Positions 37,074-47,922 of a stretch of 64,000 nt of DNA are shown piece after piece. The first letter of the stretch is position 1. The number at the start of each line of letters is the position of its first letter. This DNA comes from Rhizobium vallis. Its GTDB lineage: Bacteria; Pseudomonadota; Alphaproteobacteria; Rhizobiales; Rhizobiaceae. Under the pieces are notes generated by a model that worked only from the letters and a program-made list of their open reading frames with translations, made no database searches and was not told the DNA's origin. The stretch lies in contig NZ_ML133690.1 of the NCBI RefSeq assembly GCF_003985155.1, forward strand, positions 62,001 through 126,000. Reading direction: 5' to 3'. Both the position numbers and the translations under genes were made by a program.

Positions 37074-38747
37074 ATGCTGATCCAGCTTTCGATCCGCGAT
37101 ATCGTCCTGATCGAGCGGCTGGATCTTGCCTTCGAGACCGGTCTTTCCGTGCTGACGGGCGAGACCGGGGCGGGCAAATCCATCCTGCTCGACAGCCTGT
37201 CGCTGGCGCTCGGCGGACGCGGCGACGGAGGCCTGGTGCGCCATGGCGAGGACAAGGGCCAGGTGACGGCCGTCTTCGACGTCGGCATGGATCACGGCGC
37301 CCGCGCGCTGCTGCGTGAAAATGGCATCGACGACGAGGGCGACCTGATTTTCCGCCGCCAGCAATCGGCGGACGGGCGCACCAAAGCCTATGTCAACGAC
37401 CAGCCCGTCAGCGTGCAGCTGATGCGCCAGGCCGGCCAGATGCTGGTCGAGATCCACGGCCAGCACGACGACCGCGCCCTTGTCGACACCAACGCCCATC
37501 GCACCCTGCTCGATGCCTTCGCCGGCCTCACCGACGAGGTTTTAGAGGTTTCCGGGCTATACCGCTCGTGGCGCGACAGCGAACGGACGCTGAAGAAACA
37601 TCGCGAGAAGGTGGAAAGTGCCGCGCGCGAAGCCGATTACCTCCGCTCCTCCGTCGAGGAGCTGGAGAAGCTCTCGCCGCAGGATGGCGAGGAAGACGAG
37701 CTCGCGGACCGCCGACAGAAGATGATGAAGGCCGAGCGGATCGCCGGCGATATTGCCGAGGCGTCCGAATTTCTGAACGGCAATGCCTCGCCGGTGCCCC
37801 ACATTGCCTCGCTGGTGCGCCGGCTGGAGCGCAAGAGCCATGAGGCGCCGGGACTGCTCGAAGAGACTGTGACGCTGCTCGATGTGGCGCTCGACCAGCT
37901 TTCCAACGCGCAGATGGAAGTCGAGACGGCGCTGCGCAAGACAGAATACAATCCCCGCGAGCTGGAGCGGGTGGAGGAGCGGCTTTTTGCGCTGAGGGCC
38001 GCCTCGCGCAAATATTCCGTGCCCGTCACCGAGCTGCCGGCGCTTGCCGTGCGCATGATTTCCGATCTTGCCGATCTCGACGCCGGCGAGGAGAGGCTTG
38101 CGCGGCTCCAAGCCGAAGTCGGGCAGGCGCGCGAGAGTTACGACGCGGCGGCGCGCGCGCTGTCCGACAAGCGTCACCATGCCGGCACGGCGCTGGCTGC
38201 GGCCGTCATGGCCGAGCTGCCGGCGCTGAAGCTCGAACGCGCCCGCTTCATGGTGGAGATCACCACGGATGCGGGAGAGGCGCTCGCCGAAGGCATCGAC
38301 GTCGTCGAATTCCACGTCCAGACCAATCCCGGCACACGGCCGGGCTCGATCATGAAGGTCGCCTCCGGCGGCGAGCTGTCGCGCTTCCTGCTGGCGCTGA
38401 AGGTAGCGCTTGCCGATCGCGGATCCGCCCCGACGCTCGTCTTCGACGAAATCGACACCGGCGTCGGTGGCGCGGTGGCCGATGCGATCGGCCAGCGGCT
38501 GAAGCGGCTCTCCGAGCGGGTGCAGGTGCTGTCCGTCACCCATGCGCCGCAGGTCGCAGCCCGGGCGGCGACGCACCTCTTGATCTCCAAGGGGCCAGCG
38601 GCCGACGGCTCCGAAAAGATCGCCACCCGCGTTGCGACGATGGCGCAGAAGGACCGCACCGAAGAGATCGCCCGCATGCTCGCCGGGGCTTCGGTGACGG
38701 AGGAGGCGAGGGCAGCGGCGAAGCGGCTGCTGGCAGGTAACGGCTGA
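37074..38747 (+). CDS. recN: DNA repair protein RecN
   Basis: RecN is an SMC-like ATPase acting in double-strand break repair. The 557-residue protein has Walker A GETGAGKS (29-36), a coiled-coil middle (about 165-385), the ABC signature VASGGELSRFLLAL and Walker B LVFDEIDTGVGG. The ATG at 37074 starts MLIQLSIRDIVLIERLDL, the usual RecN N-terminus. The 5-base spacing suggests co-transcription with bamD. No LexA box was sought systematically. Confidence 0.95.
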   Translation: MLIQLSIRDIVLIERLDLAFETGLSVLTGETGAGKSILLDSLSLALGGRGDGGLVRHGEDKGQVTAVFDVGMDHGARALLRENGIDDEGDLIFRRQQSADGRTKAYVNDQPVSVQLMRQAGQMLVEIHGQHDDRALVDTNAHRTLLDAFAGLTDEVLEVSGLYRSWRDSERTLKKHREKVESAAREADYLRSSVEELEKLSPQDGEEDELADRRQKMMKAERIAGDIAEASEFLNGNASPVPHIASLVRRLERKSHEAPGLLEETVTLLDVALDQLSNAQMEVETALRKTEYNPRELERVEERLFALRAASRKYSVPVTELPALAVRMISDLADLDAGEERLARLQAEVGQARESYDAAARALSDKRHHAGTALAAAVMAELPALKLERARFMVEITTDAGEALAEGIDVVEFHVQTNPGTRPGSIMKVASGGELSRFLLALKVALADRGSAPTLVFDEIDTGVGGAVADAIGQRLKRLSERVQVLSVTHAPQVAARAATHLLISKGPAADGSEKIATRVATMAQKDRTEEIARMLAGASVTEEARAAAKRLLAGNG

Positions 38748-38824
38748 TTTCCGGCGCCGCCGGCGGTGACGAGCGTCTCGCTTGGCGCTATCCGTAACAT
38801 TCCGATCAGCGACGATCCGTTGCC

Positions 38825-39352
38825 ATGCGCCTTTTCCATTTCAGCGATGATCCCGATATTGCGGCGTTCGAGCCGCGCCCAGTCCGCATGCCCTCGATGC
38901 GCCCGCGAAGCCGGGAATGGCTGAACGGTCCGCTGGTCTGGGCAATCGATGGCGAACATGACTTCATGTATCTCTTTCCGCGCGACTGTCCGCGCATCCT
39001 GATATGGGCGACACCCGATACGCCGGCGGCCGAGCGGCGGCAGTGGCTCGGGGATATCAGGGCTGCGGCCTATGTCGAGCGTCATTGGATGGAAAGGCTT
39101 AAAGCGGAGACGATCCATCGCTACGAGTTGCCCGCCGAGGGTTTCCAGGATCTCGGCGATGCAGGCATGTGGGTGGCCCGCGGGCGCGTCGTCCCCATCG
39201 AGCGCACCGCCATTTCACGGCTCGACCGGGAATTTGCGCCGCGCGGGGTGGAGCTTCGAGTGGTCGACAGCCTCCGGCCGCTGAAGAGCCTCTGGGACAC
39301 GGGCCTCCATGTCAGCGGCATCCGGTTGCGCAATGCGCGAGATTGGGAGTAG
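38825..39352 (+). CDS. DUF6886-family protein of unknown function
   Basis: The 175-residue soluble protein opens with MRLFHFSDDPDIAAFEPR and has WAIDGEHDFMYLFPRDCPRI, sequences I associate with DUF6886. No catalytic residues, signal peptide or membrane segment are evident. It lies 77 bases after recN on the same strand, but a functional link is not established. The DUF assignment is from memory. Confidence 0.7.
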   Translation: MRLFHFSDDPDIAAFEPRPVRMPSMRPRSREWLNGPLVWAIDGEHDFMYLFPRDCPRILIWATPDTPAAERRQWLGDIRAAAYVERHWMERLKAETIHRYELPAEGFQDLGDAGMWVARGRVVPIERTAISRLDREFAPRGVELRVVDSLRPLKSLWDTGLHVSGIRLRNARDWE

Positions 39353-39403
39353 ACGGGGCGGGAACGGCCAGCCGCGGTTCCGATGTCCGAACTTATCTTG
39401 CCA

Positions 39404-39439
39404 TTGTCCGGTATTTTGCCGTACAGTATAGGTAAGGAG
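39404..39439 (+). promoter_or_regulatory. promoter and ribosome site of the tacAT-like locus
   Basis: TTGTCC (39404-39409), a 17-base spacer and TATAGG (39427-39432) form a plausible sigma-70 promoter. AAGGAG follows at 39434-39439, seven bases before the antitoxin ATG. The spacer holds an inverted repeat, CGG and CCG around 7 bases, which may be the antitoxin operator. The transcript leader must be very short. Confidence 0.45.
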
Positions 39440-39446
39440 AAAACCC

Positions 39447-39734
39447 ATGCCTCAGCAAAACAGCCGCACGACCCGACTGGAAGCTCGCATCAGTCCCGAG
39501 GCGCTGGCGATCGTCAAGCGTGCTGCCGAGATGGAGGGCCGCAGCCTGAGCGATTTCGTCGTCTCTGCGGCACAAGACGCGGCGCGGCGGACGATCGAGG
39601 AGAACCAGCTTATTCGTCTGTCGATTGAGGATCAGGCGCGTTTTGTCGATATGCTGCTCGATCCGCCAGAGCCGGCGGATGCCCTCAAACGCGCCAAGAC
39701 TGCCCACAGCGCCCTGATCGTGAAAGCGCAGTGA
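39447..39734 (+). CDS. DUF1778 ribbon-helix-helix antitoxin, TacA-like
   Basis: The 95-residue protein has an N-terminal ribbon-helix-helix (RTTRLEARISPEALAIVKRA, then GRSLSDFVVSAAQDAA) and a C-terminal tail that should wrap around and inhibit the toxin. Such antitoxins bind their own promoter with the toxin. The stop overlaps the GTG start of the acetyltransferase gene in the pattern GTGA, the normal gene order for tacAT modules. Confidence 0.9.
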   Translation: MPQQNSRTTRLEARISPEALAIVKRAAEMEGRSLSDFVVSAAQDAARRTIEENQLIRLSIEDQARFVDMLLDPPEPADALKRAKTAHSALIVKAQ

Positions 39735-40231
39735 CGGTGCAATTCATAATCGAGGCCTTGAATTCCGGGCATGACCGCAAGAGCTTTGCTTGTGGCGTTT
39801 TCGTACTGGACCGGTATTTGAAGGAGCAGGCAGGGCAAGATATCAAACGCCGCGCCGCCCTTTGCTATGTCTCCCGCCCGGAAGGTTCCACCCGTATTGC
39901 CGGATATTATACCCTTTCGGCCGGAGATGTGGCGTTGAAGGATATTCCCGAAGATAAGGCCCGCCGTCTCCCGCCTTACCCGGCCATTCCCGTTGCACGG
40001 ATCGGACGCCTGGCGATCGATAAAGACTTTCAGGGTAAGCGGCTCGGGGCAGCCTTGCTATGGGACGCCGCCAATCGCGCCTTGCGTTCGGAATTGGGCG
40101 TTTTTGCATTGGCCGTGGACGCGAAAGATGAACAGGCCGCCGCCTTCTACCGGCATTTCGGATTTATCGCTTTCGAAACGAAGCCCTTGCAGCTTTTCCT
40201 CCCGTTGGCGACCGTGGCGAAATCGCTCTGA
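39731..40231 (+). CDS. GNAT toxin, TacT-like (acetylates aminoacyl-tRNA)
   Basis: The 166-residue GNAT-fold protein is the probable toxin of a type II module. TacT-type toxins acetylate the amino group of charged tRNAs and stop translation. Visible features are the N-terminal GVFVLDRYLKEQAGQD, ARIGRLAIDKDFQGKRLGAAL (acetyl-CoA loop) and the C-terminal FYRHFGFIAFE with the likely catalytic Tyr. The GTG start overlaps the antitoxin stop. Confidence 0.88.
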   Translation: MTVQFIIEALNSGHDRKSFACGVFVLDRYLKEQAGQDIKRRAALCYVSRPEGSTRIAGYYTLSAGDVALKDIPEDKARRLPPYPAIPVARIGRLAIDKDFQGKRLGAALLWDAANRALRSELGVFALAVDAKDEQAAAFYRHFGFIAFETKPLQLFLPLATVAKSL

Positions 40232-40377
40232 TCTTCCGTGTCATTCCGGATGCGCCGATTTCGAGCGGCGCGTCCCCGCGCGAGCTTGCAGTGAAAGTGG
40301 ATCGCGCCGCCTCTCTTTTCATCCGGCAATTTTGCTCTAAAAACAATGCAGATTTCTGGCCAGATTCTCTGGAGTGA

Positions 40378-42540
<2,163 letters not shown>

Positions 42541-42547
42541 CTGATGC

Positions 42548-42576
42548 TTGATTTGTTCCCGTATTGGGAATATGCT
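42548..42576 (+). promoter_or_regulatory. higBA promoter with embedded palindrome
   Basis: TTGATT (42548-42553), a 17-base spacer and TATGCT (42571-42576) form a promoter whose spacer contains the inverted repeat TTCCC-GTATT-GGGAA (42556-42570). This is a good position for the HigA operator. The expected transcription start is at or next to the higB ATG at 42582, so the message would be leaderless or nearly so. Confidence 0.6.
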
Positions 42577-42581
42577 TCTCC

Positions 42582-42878
42582 ATGCAGGTGATCGCCAAAT
42601 CGACATTGCGTGCGTTTTGGCAGTTGCACCCGCAAGCTAAAGTGCCCCTCGGTGTCTGGCACGCTGTTGTCAGCAAAGCGGAATGGGCGGGACCGGCGGA
42701 TATCAAAAGGATGTTCGGTGCCAACGTGGATTTTGTCGGCGACAACAGGGTGATTTTCGATGTCGGCGGCAACAAGTATCGCCTCATCGTTCACATCGCC
42801 TATGCCTATCGGCGTGTGTTGATCAAGTTCGTCGGTACGCATGCCGAATACGACAGAATCGATCCGGAGACGGTGTAA
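42582..42878 (+). CDS. higB: HigB-family toxin (RelE-like mRNA interferase)
   Basis: The 98-residue protein is the probable toxin of a higBA module; HigB cuts mRNA on the ribosome. It starts MQVIAKSTLRAFW and has VWHAVVSKAEWAGPADIKRMF, RVIFDVGGNKYRLIVHI and a C-terminal VLIKFVGTHAEYDRID, all typical of the HigB group of the RelE superfamily. The toxin precedes the antitoxin, the reverse of most type II modules but normal for higBA. No clear ribosome site is seen. Its TAA overlaps the higA ATG (TAATG). Confidence 0.9.
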   Translation: MQVIAKSTLRAFWQLHPQAKVPLGVWHAVVSKAEWAGPADIKRMFGANVDFVGDNRVIFDVGGNKYRLIVHIAYAYRRVLIKFVGTHAEYDRIDPETV

Positions 42879-43255
42879 TGGACATAAGGCCGATCAGAAG
42901 CGATAGCGATCTGGAATGGGCGCTTGGCGAAGTTGCTCTCTACTTCGACAATCCGCCACCGCAAGGTTCGGTGGATGCCGACAGGTTCGACGTGCTCTCC
43001 GATCTCATTGAAGCCTATGAAAACCGGCATTTCCCTACGGTCGAACTGGAACCGGTGGATTTTCTGCATGTCTTCATGGAAATGGCTGGCCGCAGCCAGG
43101 CCGATCTCGGCGAGATCCTGGGTTCGCGCTCCCGCGCCTCGGAAATACTGCATCGCAAGCGTGCCTTGACGGTCGACATGATTTTCAAACTCAACGAGGC
43201 ATGGGGCGTTCCCGCCGAATGCCTCGTCAAACCTTATCGCCTGGCCGTTGCTTAG
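42878..43255 (+). CDS. higA: HigA-family helix-turn-helix antitoxin
   Basis: The 125-residue antitoxin has an acidic N-terminal half (DLEWALGEVALYFDNPP) and a C-terminal Xre-type helix-turn-helix (about 68-115, RSQADLGEILGSRSRASEIL). The recognition helix probably binds the palindrome before higB. This architecture (COG5499) matches HigA. Its 3 prime end overlaps the convergent GNAT gene by 4 bases. Confidence 0.9.
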   Translation: MDIRPIRSDSDLEWALGEVALYFDNPPPQGSVDADRFDVLSDLIEAYENRHFPTVELEPVDFLHVFMEMAGRSQADLGEILGSRSRASEILHRKRALTVDMIFKLNEAWGVPAECLVKPYRLAVA

Positions 43256-43788
43256 GCTCTCAGCCGCCCCATGCTATAGGCGTCGACATACTCGCCGGCG
43301 CGGTAGCCGAATGAGCGCAGAAGCCCTTCCTTTTCGAAGCCGAACTTCTCGTAGAGCCGGATCGCAACCTCGTTGTCGGTGTAGACGGTCAATTCCAGCC
43401 GTTTGACGTCGAGCCAGTCGTCGGCGGCGTCGACCATGGCGCCGAGCAGAATTCGGCCGAAGCCGCGGCCGGTGAAGTCGTCGTGTACACCCATGCCGAT
43501 GGTCGCGACGTGCTGCCTGCGGCCGGAGAGGCGATTGAGGCCGCAATTGCCGACGATCTTGTCGTTCAGGGTGACGACGAGGTCGAGCGCGCCCGGCGCC
43601 GGGTTTTCCATGTGCCTGCGGACTTCCTCGATGCGCTGGTATGGCGGCCGCAAGGTGCCGGCCCGGTAGCCAGGCAGATTGATGAGATCGGTGATCTCCT
43701 CGGCATCGGAAAGACGCACGGCACGCACGACGACGCCGTCGGGCAGGCGCGCTCGGTCGCGGGGCTTATTCTCTTTGCTGTCAGACAT
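43252..43788 (-). CDS. GNAT-family N-acetyltransferase
   Basis: The 178-residue protein is a single GNAT domain, with GMGVHDDFTGRGFGRILLGA as the acetyl-CoA-binding loop, ELTVYTDNEVAIRLYEKFGF, and a C-terminal SFGYRAGEYVDAYSMGRL. It looks like RimJ/RimL or YhhY-type acetyltransferases, but the substrate is unknown. The ATG at 43786-43788 follows AAGGAG; the frame continues upstream without a site. It is convergent with higA, overlapping by 4 bases. Confidence 0.85.
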   Translation of the reverse strand: MSDSKENKPRDRARLPDGVVVRAVRLSDAEEITDLINLPGYRAGTLRPPYQRIEEVRRHMENPAPGALDLVVTLNDKIVGNCGLNRLSGRRQHVATIGMGVHDDFTGRGFGRILLGAMVDAADDWLDVKRLELTVYTDNEVAIRLYEKFGFEKEGLLRSFGYRAGEYVDAYSMGRLRA

Positions 43789-44059
43789 TGGATGCTCTCC
43801 TTGGGTTTTGAGGAGGAGAGCCGGATTTCGAAAACCCTGCTCGCCTCGGCAGGGTTCTCGGGATGATCGGACGGCTAGTGACGCACCATCGCTCCCGCGT
43901 ACCCTGGAAGGGTCGTGGCGATATGATGCATGGTTGATGTCACAGAGTTGATCATGCACAAAAGTTTCCCCATTTGCGTGCAGATGTCAACAGGCCGGAA
44001 TTTGCCTTCGCATGCGGCTATGATTATTCCGGTAGGGCAGACGATTCGGATATTCGCCT

Positions 44060-44650
44060 TTGAAGACCATCGCCATCGATTTCGAGACAGCCAATGAGCA
44101 GCGCGGCAGCGCCTGTTCGGTCGGCCTTGCCTGGATCGAGGAGGGCAGGGTGACGCGGGTTGAGGAGCGGCTCATCCGGCCGCGCGACATGCGCTTTTCC
44201 GGGATGAACATCGCAATCCATGGCATCCGGCCGGAGCATGTCGAGGACGCGCCGGAATTTCCCGAGGTGATGGACGAGTTCCACGATGATATCAGGGGCG
44301 CGACGATGATCGCCCACAATGCCGCTTTCGATTTCAGCGTCTGGCGGGCTAGCCTCGATCTTTACCGGCAATCCTATCCTGAACTGACCTATCTCTGCAG
44401 CCTGAAGATGGCGCAGCGGATCTGGCCGCATTTCCTCTCGCACCGGCTGAACCTGATCGCCGAGCATCTCGGCCTGCGCTTCAAGCACCACAACGCCGCC
44501 GAGGATGCGGCGGTCTGCGCGGCGGCCGCGATCGAGATGGCGAAAGTGGTCAAGGCCAATGCCGTGCACGCGATACCGGCGCTGATCGGCATGAAGCCCG
44601 GCCGGCTGACGGCGCAGGCCTATGAGCCCTGTACCTGCCGGAAAGGCTGA
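44060..44650 (+). CDS. DEDDh-family 3 prime-5 prime exonuclease
   Basis: The 196-residue protein resembles the proofreading epsilon subunit of DNA polymerase III. The Exo I motif is AIDFETA (D7, E9), Exo II is IAHNAAFDFSV and Exo III is HNAAEDAAVCA with its His before Asp, all metal or catalytic residues of DEDDh enzymes. The start is a TTG without a strong ribosome site, so the exact N-terminus is less certain. It is not obviously the main polymerase subunit, because dnaQ usually lies elsewhere and is longer; a repair or RNA-processing role is possible. Confidence 0.85.
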   Translation: MKTIAIDFETANEQRGSACSVGLAWIEEGRVTRVEERLIRPRDMRFSGMNIAIHGIRPEHVEDAPEFPEVMDEFHDDIRGATMIAHNAAFDFSVWRASLDLYRQSYPELTYLCSLKMAQRIWPHFLSHRLNLIAEHLGLRFKHHNAAEDAAVCAAAAIEMAKVVKANAVHAIPALIGMKPGRLTAQAYEPCTCRKG

Positions 44651-44724
44651 TCCCTCCAAGCTTCGATTTCTTGCAAAGCATGGGGCCGTGCTTATCTAGA
44701 ATGCGGATCATTCAGGGAGCCGCC

Positions 44725-45216
44725 ATGTCCAAGCCGCGCAATCTTTTCCTCGCCGCCCTTTCTTTCGCTGCCCTTTCCGCAGGCGCCGTTTCGGCCGAAG
44801 TGGTCGGCAAGGTCGGGGTCGACTGGATCGGCAACGATATCATCGTCGAGGCGGTCTCCGATCCCGAGGTCAAGGGCGTCACCTGTCACGTCACCTATTT
44901 CGACCGCAGCCTGATCGACCGGTTCAAGAACGGCAACTGGTTCGAGGATCCGTCCAACAATTCCATCGCCTGCCGCCAGACGGGGCCGATCGAGATCGGC
45001 AATATCGATCTGTCGAAAGACGGCAGCGAAGTGTTCCGCCAGGGCATGTCGCTGATTTGGAAGACGCTGGTCGTCAACCGCATCTACGACAAGGCGAACG
45101 ACACGCTGATCTATCTCGCCCATTCACGCGAGTTGACGGACGGTTCGGCGAAGATGTCGATCTCGACCATTCCGCTCTATGGGCAGAATGTGACTTGGAC
45201 GAATGGTAAGCCGTAG
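44725..45216 (+). CDS. creA: CreA-family periplasmic protein
   Basis: The 163-residue protein has a signal peptide (about 1-24, cleavage near AVSA) and the CreA domain, with IEAVSDPEV-like VEAVSDPEVKGVTCHVTYFD and the Cys pair typical of CreA. CreA is of unknown function. The ATG at 44725 follows AGGGAG. It converges with cheW. Confidence 0.88.
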   Translation: MSKPRNLFLAALSFAALSAGAVSAEVVGKVGVDWIGNDIIVEAVSDPEVKGVTCHVTYFDRSLIDRFKNGNWFEDPSNNSIACRQTGPIEIGNIDLSKDGSEVFRQGMSLIWKTLVVNRIYDKANDTLIYLAHSRELTDGSAKMSISTIPLYGQNVTWTNGKP

Positions 45217-45240
45217 TGGATGCAGAGCGTCTGCCCCAAC

Positions 45241-45383
45241 TTCCCTCATCCCTGTGCCTGTCACAGGGATCCAGCGCGCCCAAGTCTTTGGGCGCAGGAA
45301 ACTCTTTTCCCTAAATAGGTGAGTCATTCACCGCGCGGACGCGCGGTGGCTGGATCTCTGTGACAAGCACAGAGATGAGGGAG
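45241..45383. repeat. large nested inverted repeat, rhizobial intergenic type
   Basis: Arms at 45241-45275 and 45349-45383 are inverted copies differing at about 3 of 32 core bases. Each arm is itself a hairpin (CCCTGTG with CACAGGG on the left, CTCTGTG with CACAGAG on the right). Two more hairpins sit inside: GCGCCCAA with TTGGGCGC (about 45276-45295), and CACCGCGC with GCGCGGTG (45329-45348). No transposase is present, so it looks like a non-autonomous repeat. Confidence 0.8.
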
Positions 45384-45433
45384 GAGAGGGAGTGCCCGCG
45401 GCTTAGTGAGACGGAGCCGAGTCGCGTCTCCTT

Positions 45434-45464
45434 TGAACAAAAGGGCCCGGACGAGCCGGGCCTT
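45434..45464 (-). terminator. intrinsic terminator after cheW
   Basis: On the minus strand GGCCCGG and CCGGGCC form a 7-bp stem around 5 bases (45444-45462), followed by CTTTTGTT. It ends the chemoreceptor-cheW transcript about 24 bases after the cheW stop. Confidence 0.8.
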
Positions 45465-45487
45465 CGAATTCCAGATATCGATACCGC

Positions 45488-45955
45488 TCAAGCAGCCTGA
45501 TTCAATTCGTCGGCAATGACCGTATCGAGGTTTAGGAAGCAGACCATGGTCTTTTCGAGCGCGACGATGCCGCGGCAGAAGGCGCGTTGGGCTTCCGGGA
45601 TGATTTCCGGCGGCGGCTGCAGGTCTTCGCTCTTGATGGTCATCATGTCGGAGACCTGCTCGACCAGCAGGCCGACCAGCTTGCCGGCGATGTCGGTGAC
45701 GATGATCGCCGAGCGCTCGGAGGGCTCGGTCATCTTCATGCCGAGACGGCAGGCCATGTCGATGACGGGGATGACAGCGCCGCGCAGGTTGATGAGGCCG
45801 AGCACGTAGGGCGGGGTATGCGGCATCGGCGTCACCGGCGCCCAGCCGCGGATTTCGCGGATGGCCATGATGTCGATGCAGAATTCCTGGTCGCCCAGGT
45901 GGAACGAGACGATTTCGAGATAGGCGCCCGACTGCTTGATGGCGTTGTTGTTCAT
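45488..45955 (-). CDS. cheW: chemotaxis coupling protein CheW
   Basis: CheW links chemoreceptors to the kinase CheA. The 155-residue SH3-like protein has EIVSFHLGDQEFCIDIMAIREIRG-type beta strands near the N-terminus, VLGLINLRGAVIPVIDM in the middle and LLVEQVSDMMTI later, all typical of CheW. It starts 2 bases after the upstream receptor gene ends, so the two are co-transcribed. No cheA, cheY or other che gene lies in the window. Confidence 0.94.
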   Translation of the reverse strand: MNNNAIKQSGAYLEIVSFHLGDQEFCIDIMAIREIRGWAPVTPMPHTPPYVLGLINLRGAVIPVIDMACRLGMKMTEPSERSAIIVTDIAGKLVGLLVEQVSDMMTIKSEDLQPPPEIIPEAQRAFCRGIVALEKTMVCFLNLDTVIADELNQAA

Positions 45956-45957
45956 GA

Positions 45958-47922
45958 TCAGAATTCTTCCCAGTTGTTCCCGGCGGGAGAGGCGATGGCT
46001 TTGGCGGCAGAGCCGCCGTTGAATGCGCCCGCGACTTTGCCGATCAGGCTGCGTGCGGGAGAAGGTCTCGAATGCGAGGCGGCGGTTGCCTCTCGCGGCG
46101 TTTGCCGGGCGCTCATGCCCTCGCCGATTTTGAACTGCTTGACCAGCTGCGTCAGGTTTTCCGCGTCGATGGCGAGCGTATGGCTTGCGGCATTCGTCTC
46201 TTCCACCATCGCCGCGTTCTTCTGCGTGACCTGATCCATCTGGCTGATCGAAGTATTGATTTCGCTCAATCCAACCGATTGTTCGCGCGCAGAGGTTACG
46301 ATTGATTTAACATGTTCGTCGATGCGCAGAACATCTTCGCCGATCTGGCGAAGCGCCTCGCCCGCCGCCGTCACAAGTTCGCCGCCGATCTTCACCTCGT
46401 CGCCGGATTTTCCGATCAAGGCCTTGATATCCTTGGCGGCACCTGCGGCGCGGCCGGCAAGTTCGCGCACTTCCTGGGCAACAACGGCAAAACCCTTGCC
46501 GGCCTCGCCGGCGCGTGCGGCCTCGACGCCGGCGTTGAGCGCCAGCAGGTTCGTCTGGAAGGCGATCTCGTCGATGACGTTGATGATCTTGCCGATCTCG
46601 CGGGAGGCGCCTTCGATTCGCTGCATCGCGGCCATCGCATCGCCGACGACGATGTCTGATTTGGCGGTGTTTTCGCGGGTGTGCGAGACCATGTGGCCGA
46701 CTTCTTCGGCGCGGCTCGTCGCGTTGCGGACGGTCGCGGTGATTTGGTCGAGGGCGGCCGAGGTTTCCTCCAGCGAGGCGGCCTGCTGCTCGGTGCGCTT
46801 GGCGAGATCGTCGGCGGCGGCGCGCATCTGGCGGCCGTTGGCCTCGATCGAGCTGCTGTTGACGGCAATGTCGCTCATTGCCTTGCGCAGCCTCGCCGTC
46901 GTTTGATTGAAGTCGAGACGCAAGCGTTCCAGCTCTTCGCGGAAAGGCTGATCGATCGTCACGGTGACGTCGCCTTCCGAAAGGCGCGTGAGGCCGGCGC
47001 CGAGCGCGTTAACGGCGGCGTTGAGCGCCTCGGCGTCGGCGAGCTTGGCAGCTTCGCGGACATGGTGCTCGGCGTCGCTGCGCTGCCGCTCGGTCTCGCT
47101 CTGCGCCTCCAGGTCGCGTTTCTCGATCGCGGCCAAGCGGAAGGCGTCGGCGGCGCGGGCCATTTCGCCGATCTCATCGCCACGGTTTTTTTCCGCAACA
47201 TTGCTGGCAAGGTCGCCGTTCACTATGCGCCGCATGCTTTCGCTGACGGCCGCGATGCCGCGGCGGATCGAGCCGCCATGGACATATTGCAGGACGGCCA
47301 TACTCAGGATGGCGAGGATGCCGAGGCCGATCTGCAGGAGCAGGGCTTGCCGAGATATGGCATTGGCGAGGTCGACATGCTGCTGGGCGAAGATGGTGCC
47401 ATCGGCGGCAAGCTTGTCGAGCGTTTTCGTCAGCCCGTCGCCAGTGCCGTCGATCGTGTCGTCGATCTTTTCGAATTCGGCCTCGGGCGCACCCCGCTGC
47501 ACCAGGGCGACGAGACCCGTCTGGATCGCCTTGCCGATGGCGGCGACGTCGGCGTCGTAGCTCTTCAACAGATTGTCGTCATTCATCTCGTCGGCAAGCA
47601 GGCGCATATCCTGAGACCCGCCGGAAAGACTCGCCAGCGAATCGGCGATCAGCTTGATGCGCGCCGGCTCCACCGCCTTGTCGTCCTTGTCGATGATGAC
47701 GTCCATCGCGGTCAGCACCATCGTCAGGTTCGCAACCCGCATGGCGTTGATATGGTTGACGCTCGCCTGGATTTCGCCGGCGCGACGCAGGCCGGCATCG
47801 ACCCGGATATTCTCATACCAGCCGACGCCGAGCGTCGTGGCGAAGCCAACGAAGGCCGCGCCGCCGAGCGTCCAGAGCCGCTGGCTGACCGACAGGCTCT
47901 TGCGCACTGGTGAATTCGTCAT
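45958..47922 (-). CDS. methyl-accepting chemotaxis protein with CheR-binding tail
   Basis: The 654-residue receptor has a membrane helix at about 17-37, a periplasmic four-helix sensor (about 40-195), a second helix (about 200-222), a HAMP domain and a cytoplasmic signalling hairpin with [17 protein letters not shown] at the tip. It ends in NWEEF, a near copy of the NWETF pentapeptide that tethers CheR and CheB. The start is the ATG at 47920-47922, after GGAGGGG; an earlier frame start lacks support. The ligand is unknown. Confidence 0.93.
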   Translation of the reverse strand: MTNSPVRKSLSVSQRLWTLGGAAFVGFATTLGVGWYENIRVDAGLRRAGEIQASVNHINAMRVANLTMVLTAMDVIIDKDDKAVEPARIKLIADSLASLSGGSQDMRLLADEMNDDNLLKSYDADVAAIGKAIQTGLVALVQRGAPEAEFEKIDDTIDGTGDGLTKTLDKLAADGTIFAQQHVDLANAISRQALLLQIGLGILAILSMAVLQYVHGGSIRRGIAAVSESMRRIVNGDLASNVAEKNRGDEIGEMARAADAFRLAAIEKRDLEAQSETERQRSDAEHHVREAAKLADAEALNAAVNALGAGLTRLSEGDVTVTIDQPFREELERLRLDFNQTTARLRKAMSDIAVNSSSIEANGRQMRAAADDLAKRTEQQAASLEETSAALDQITATVRNATSRAEEVGHMVSHTRENTAKSDIVVGDAMAAMQRIEGASREIGKIINVIDEIAFQTNLLALNAGVEAARAGEAGKGFAVVAQEVRELAGRAAGAAKDIKALIGKSGDEVKIGGELVTAAGEALRQIGEDVLRIDEHVKSIVTSAREQSVGLSEINTSISQMDQVTQKNAAMVEETNAASHTLAIDAENLTQLVKQFKIGEGMSARQTPREATAASHSRPSPARSLIGKVAGAFNGGSAAKAIASPAGNNWEEF

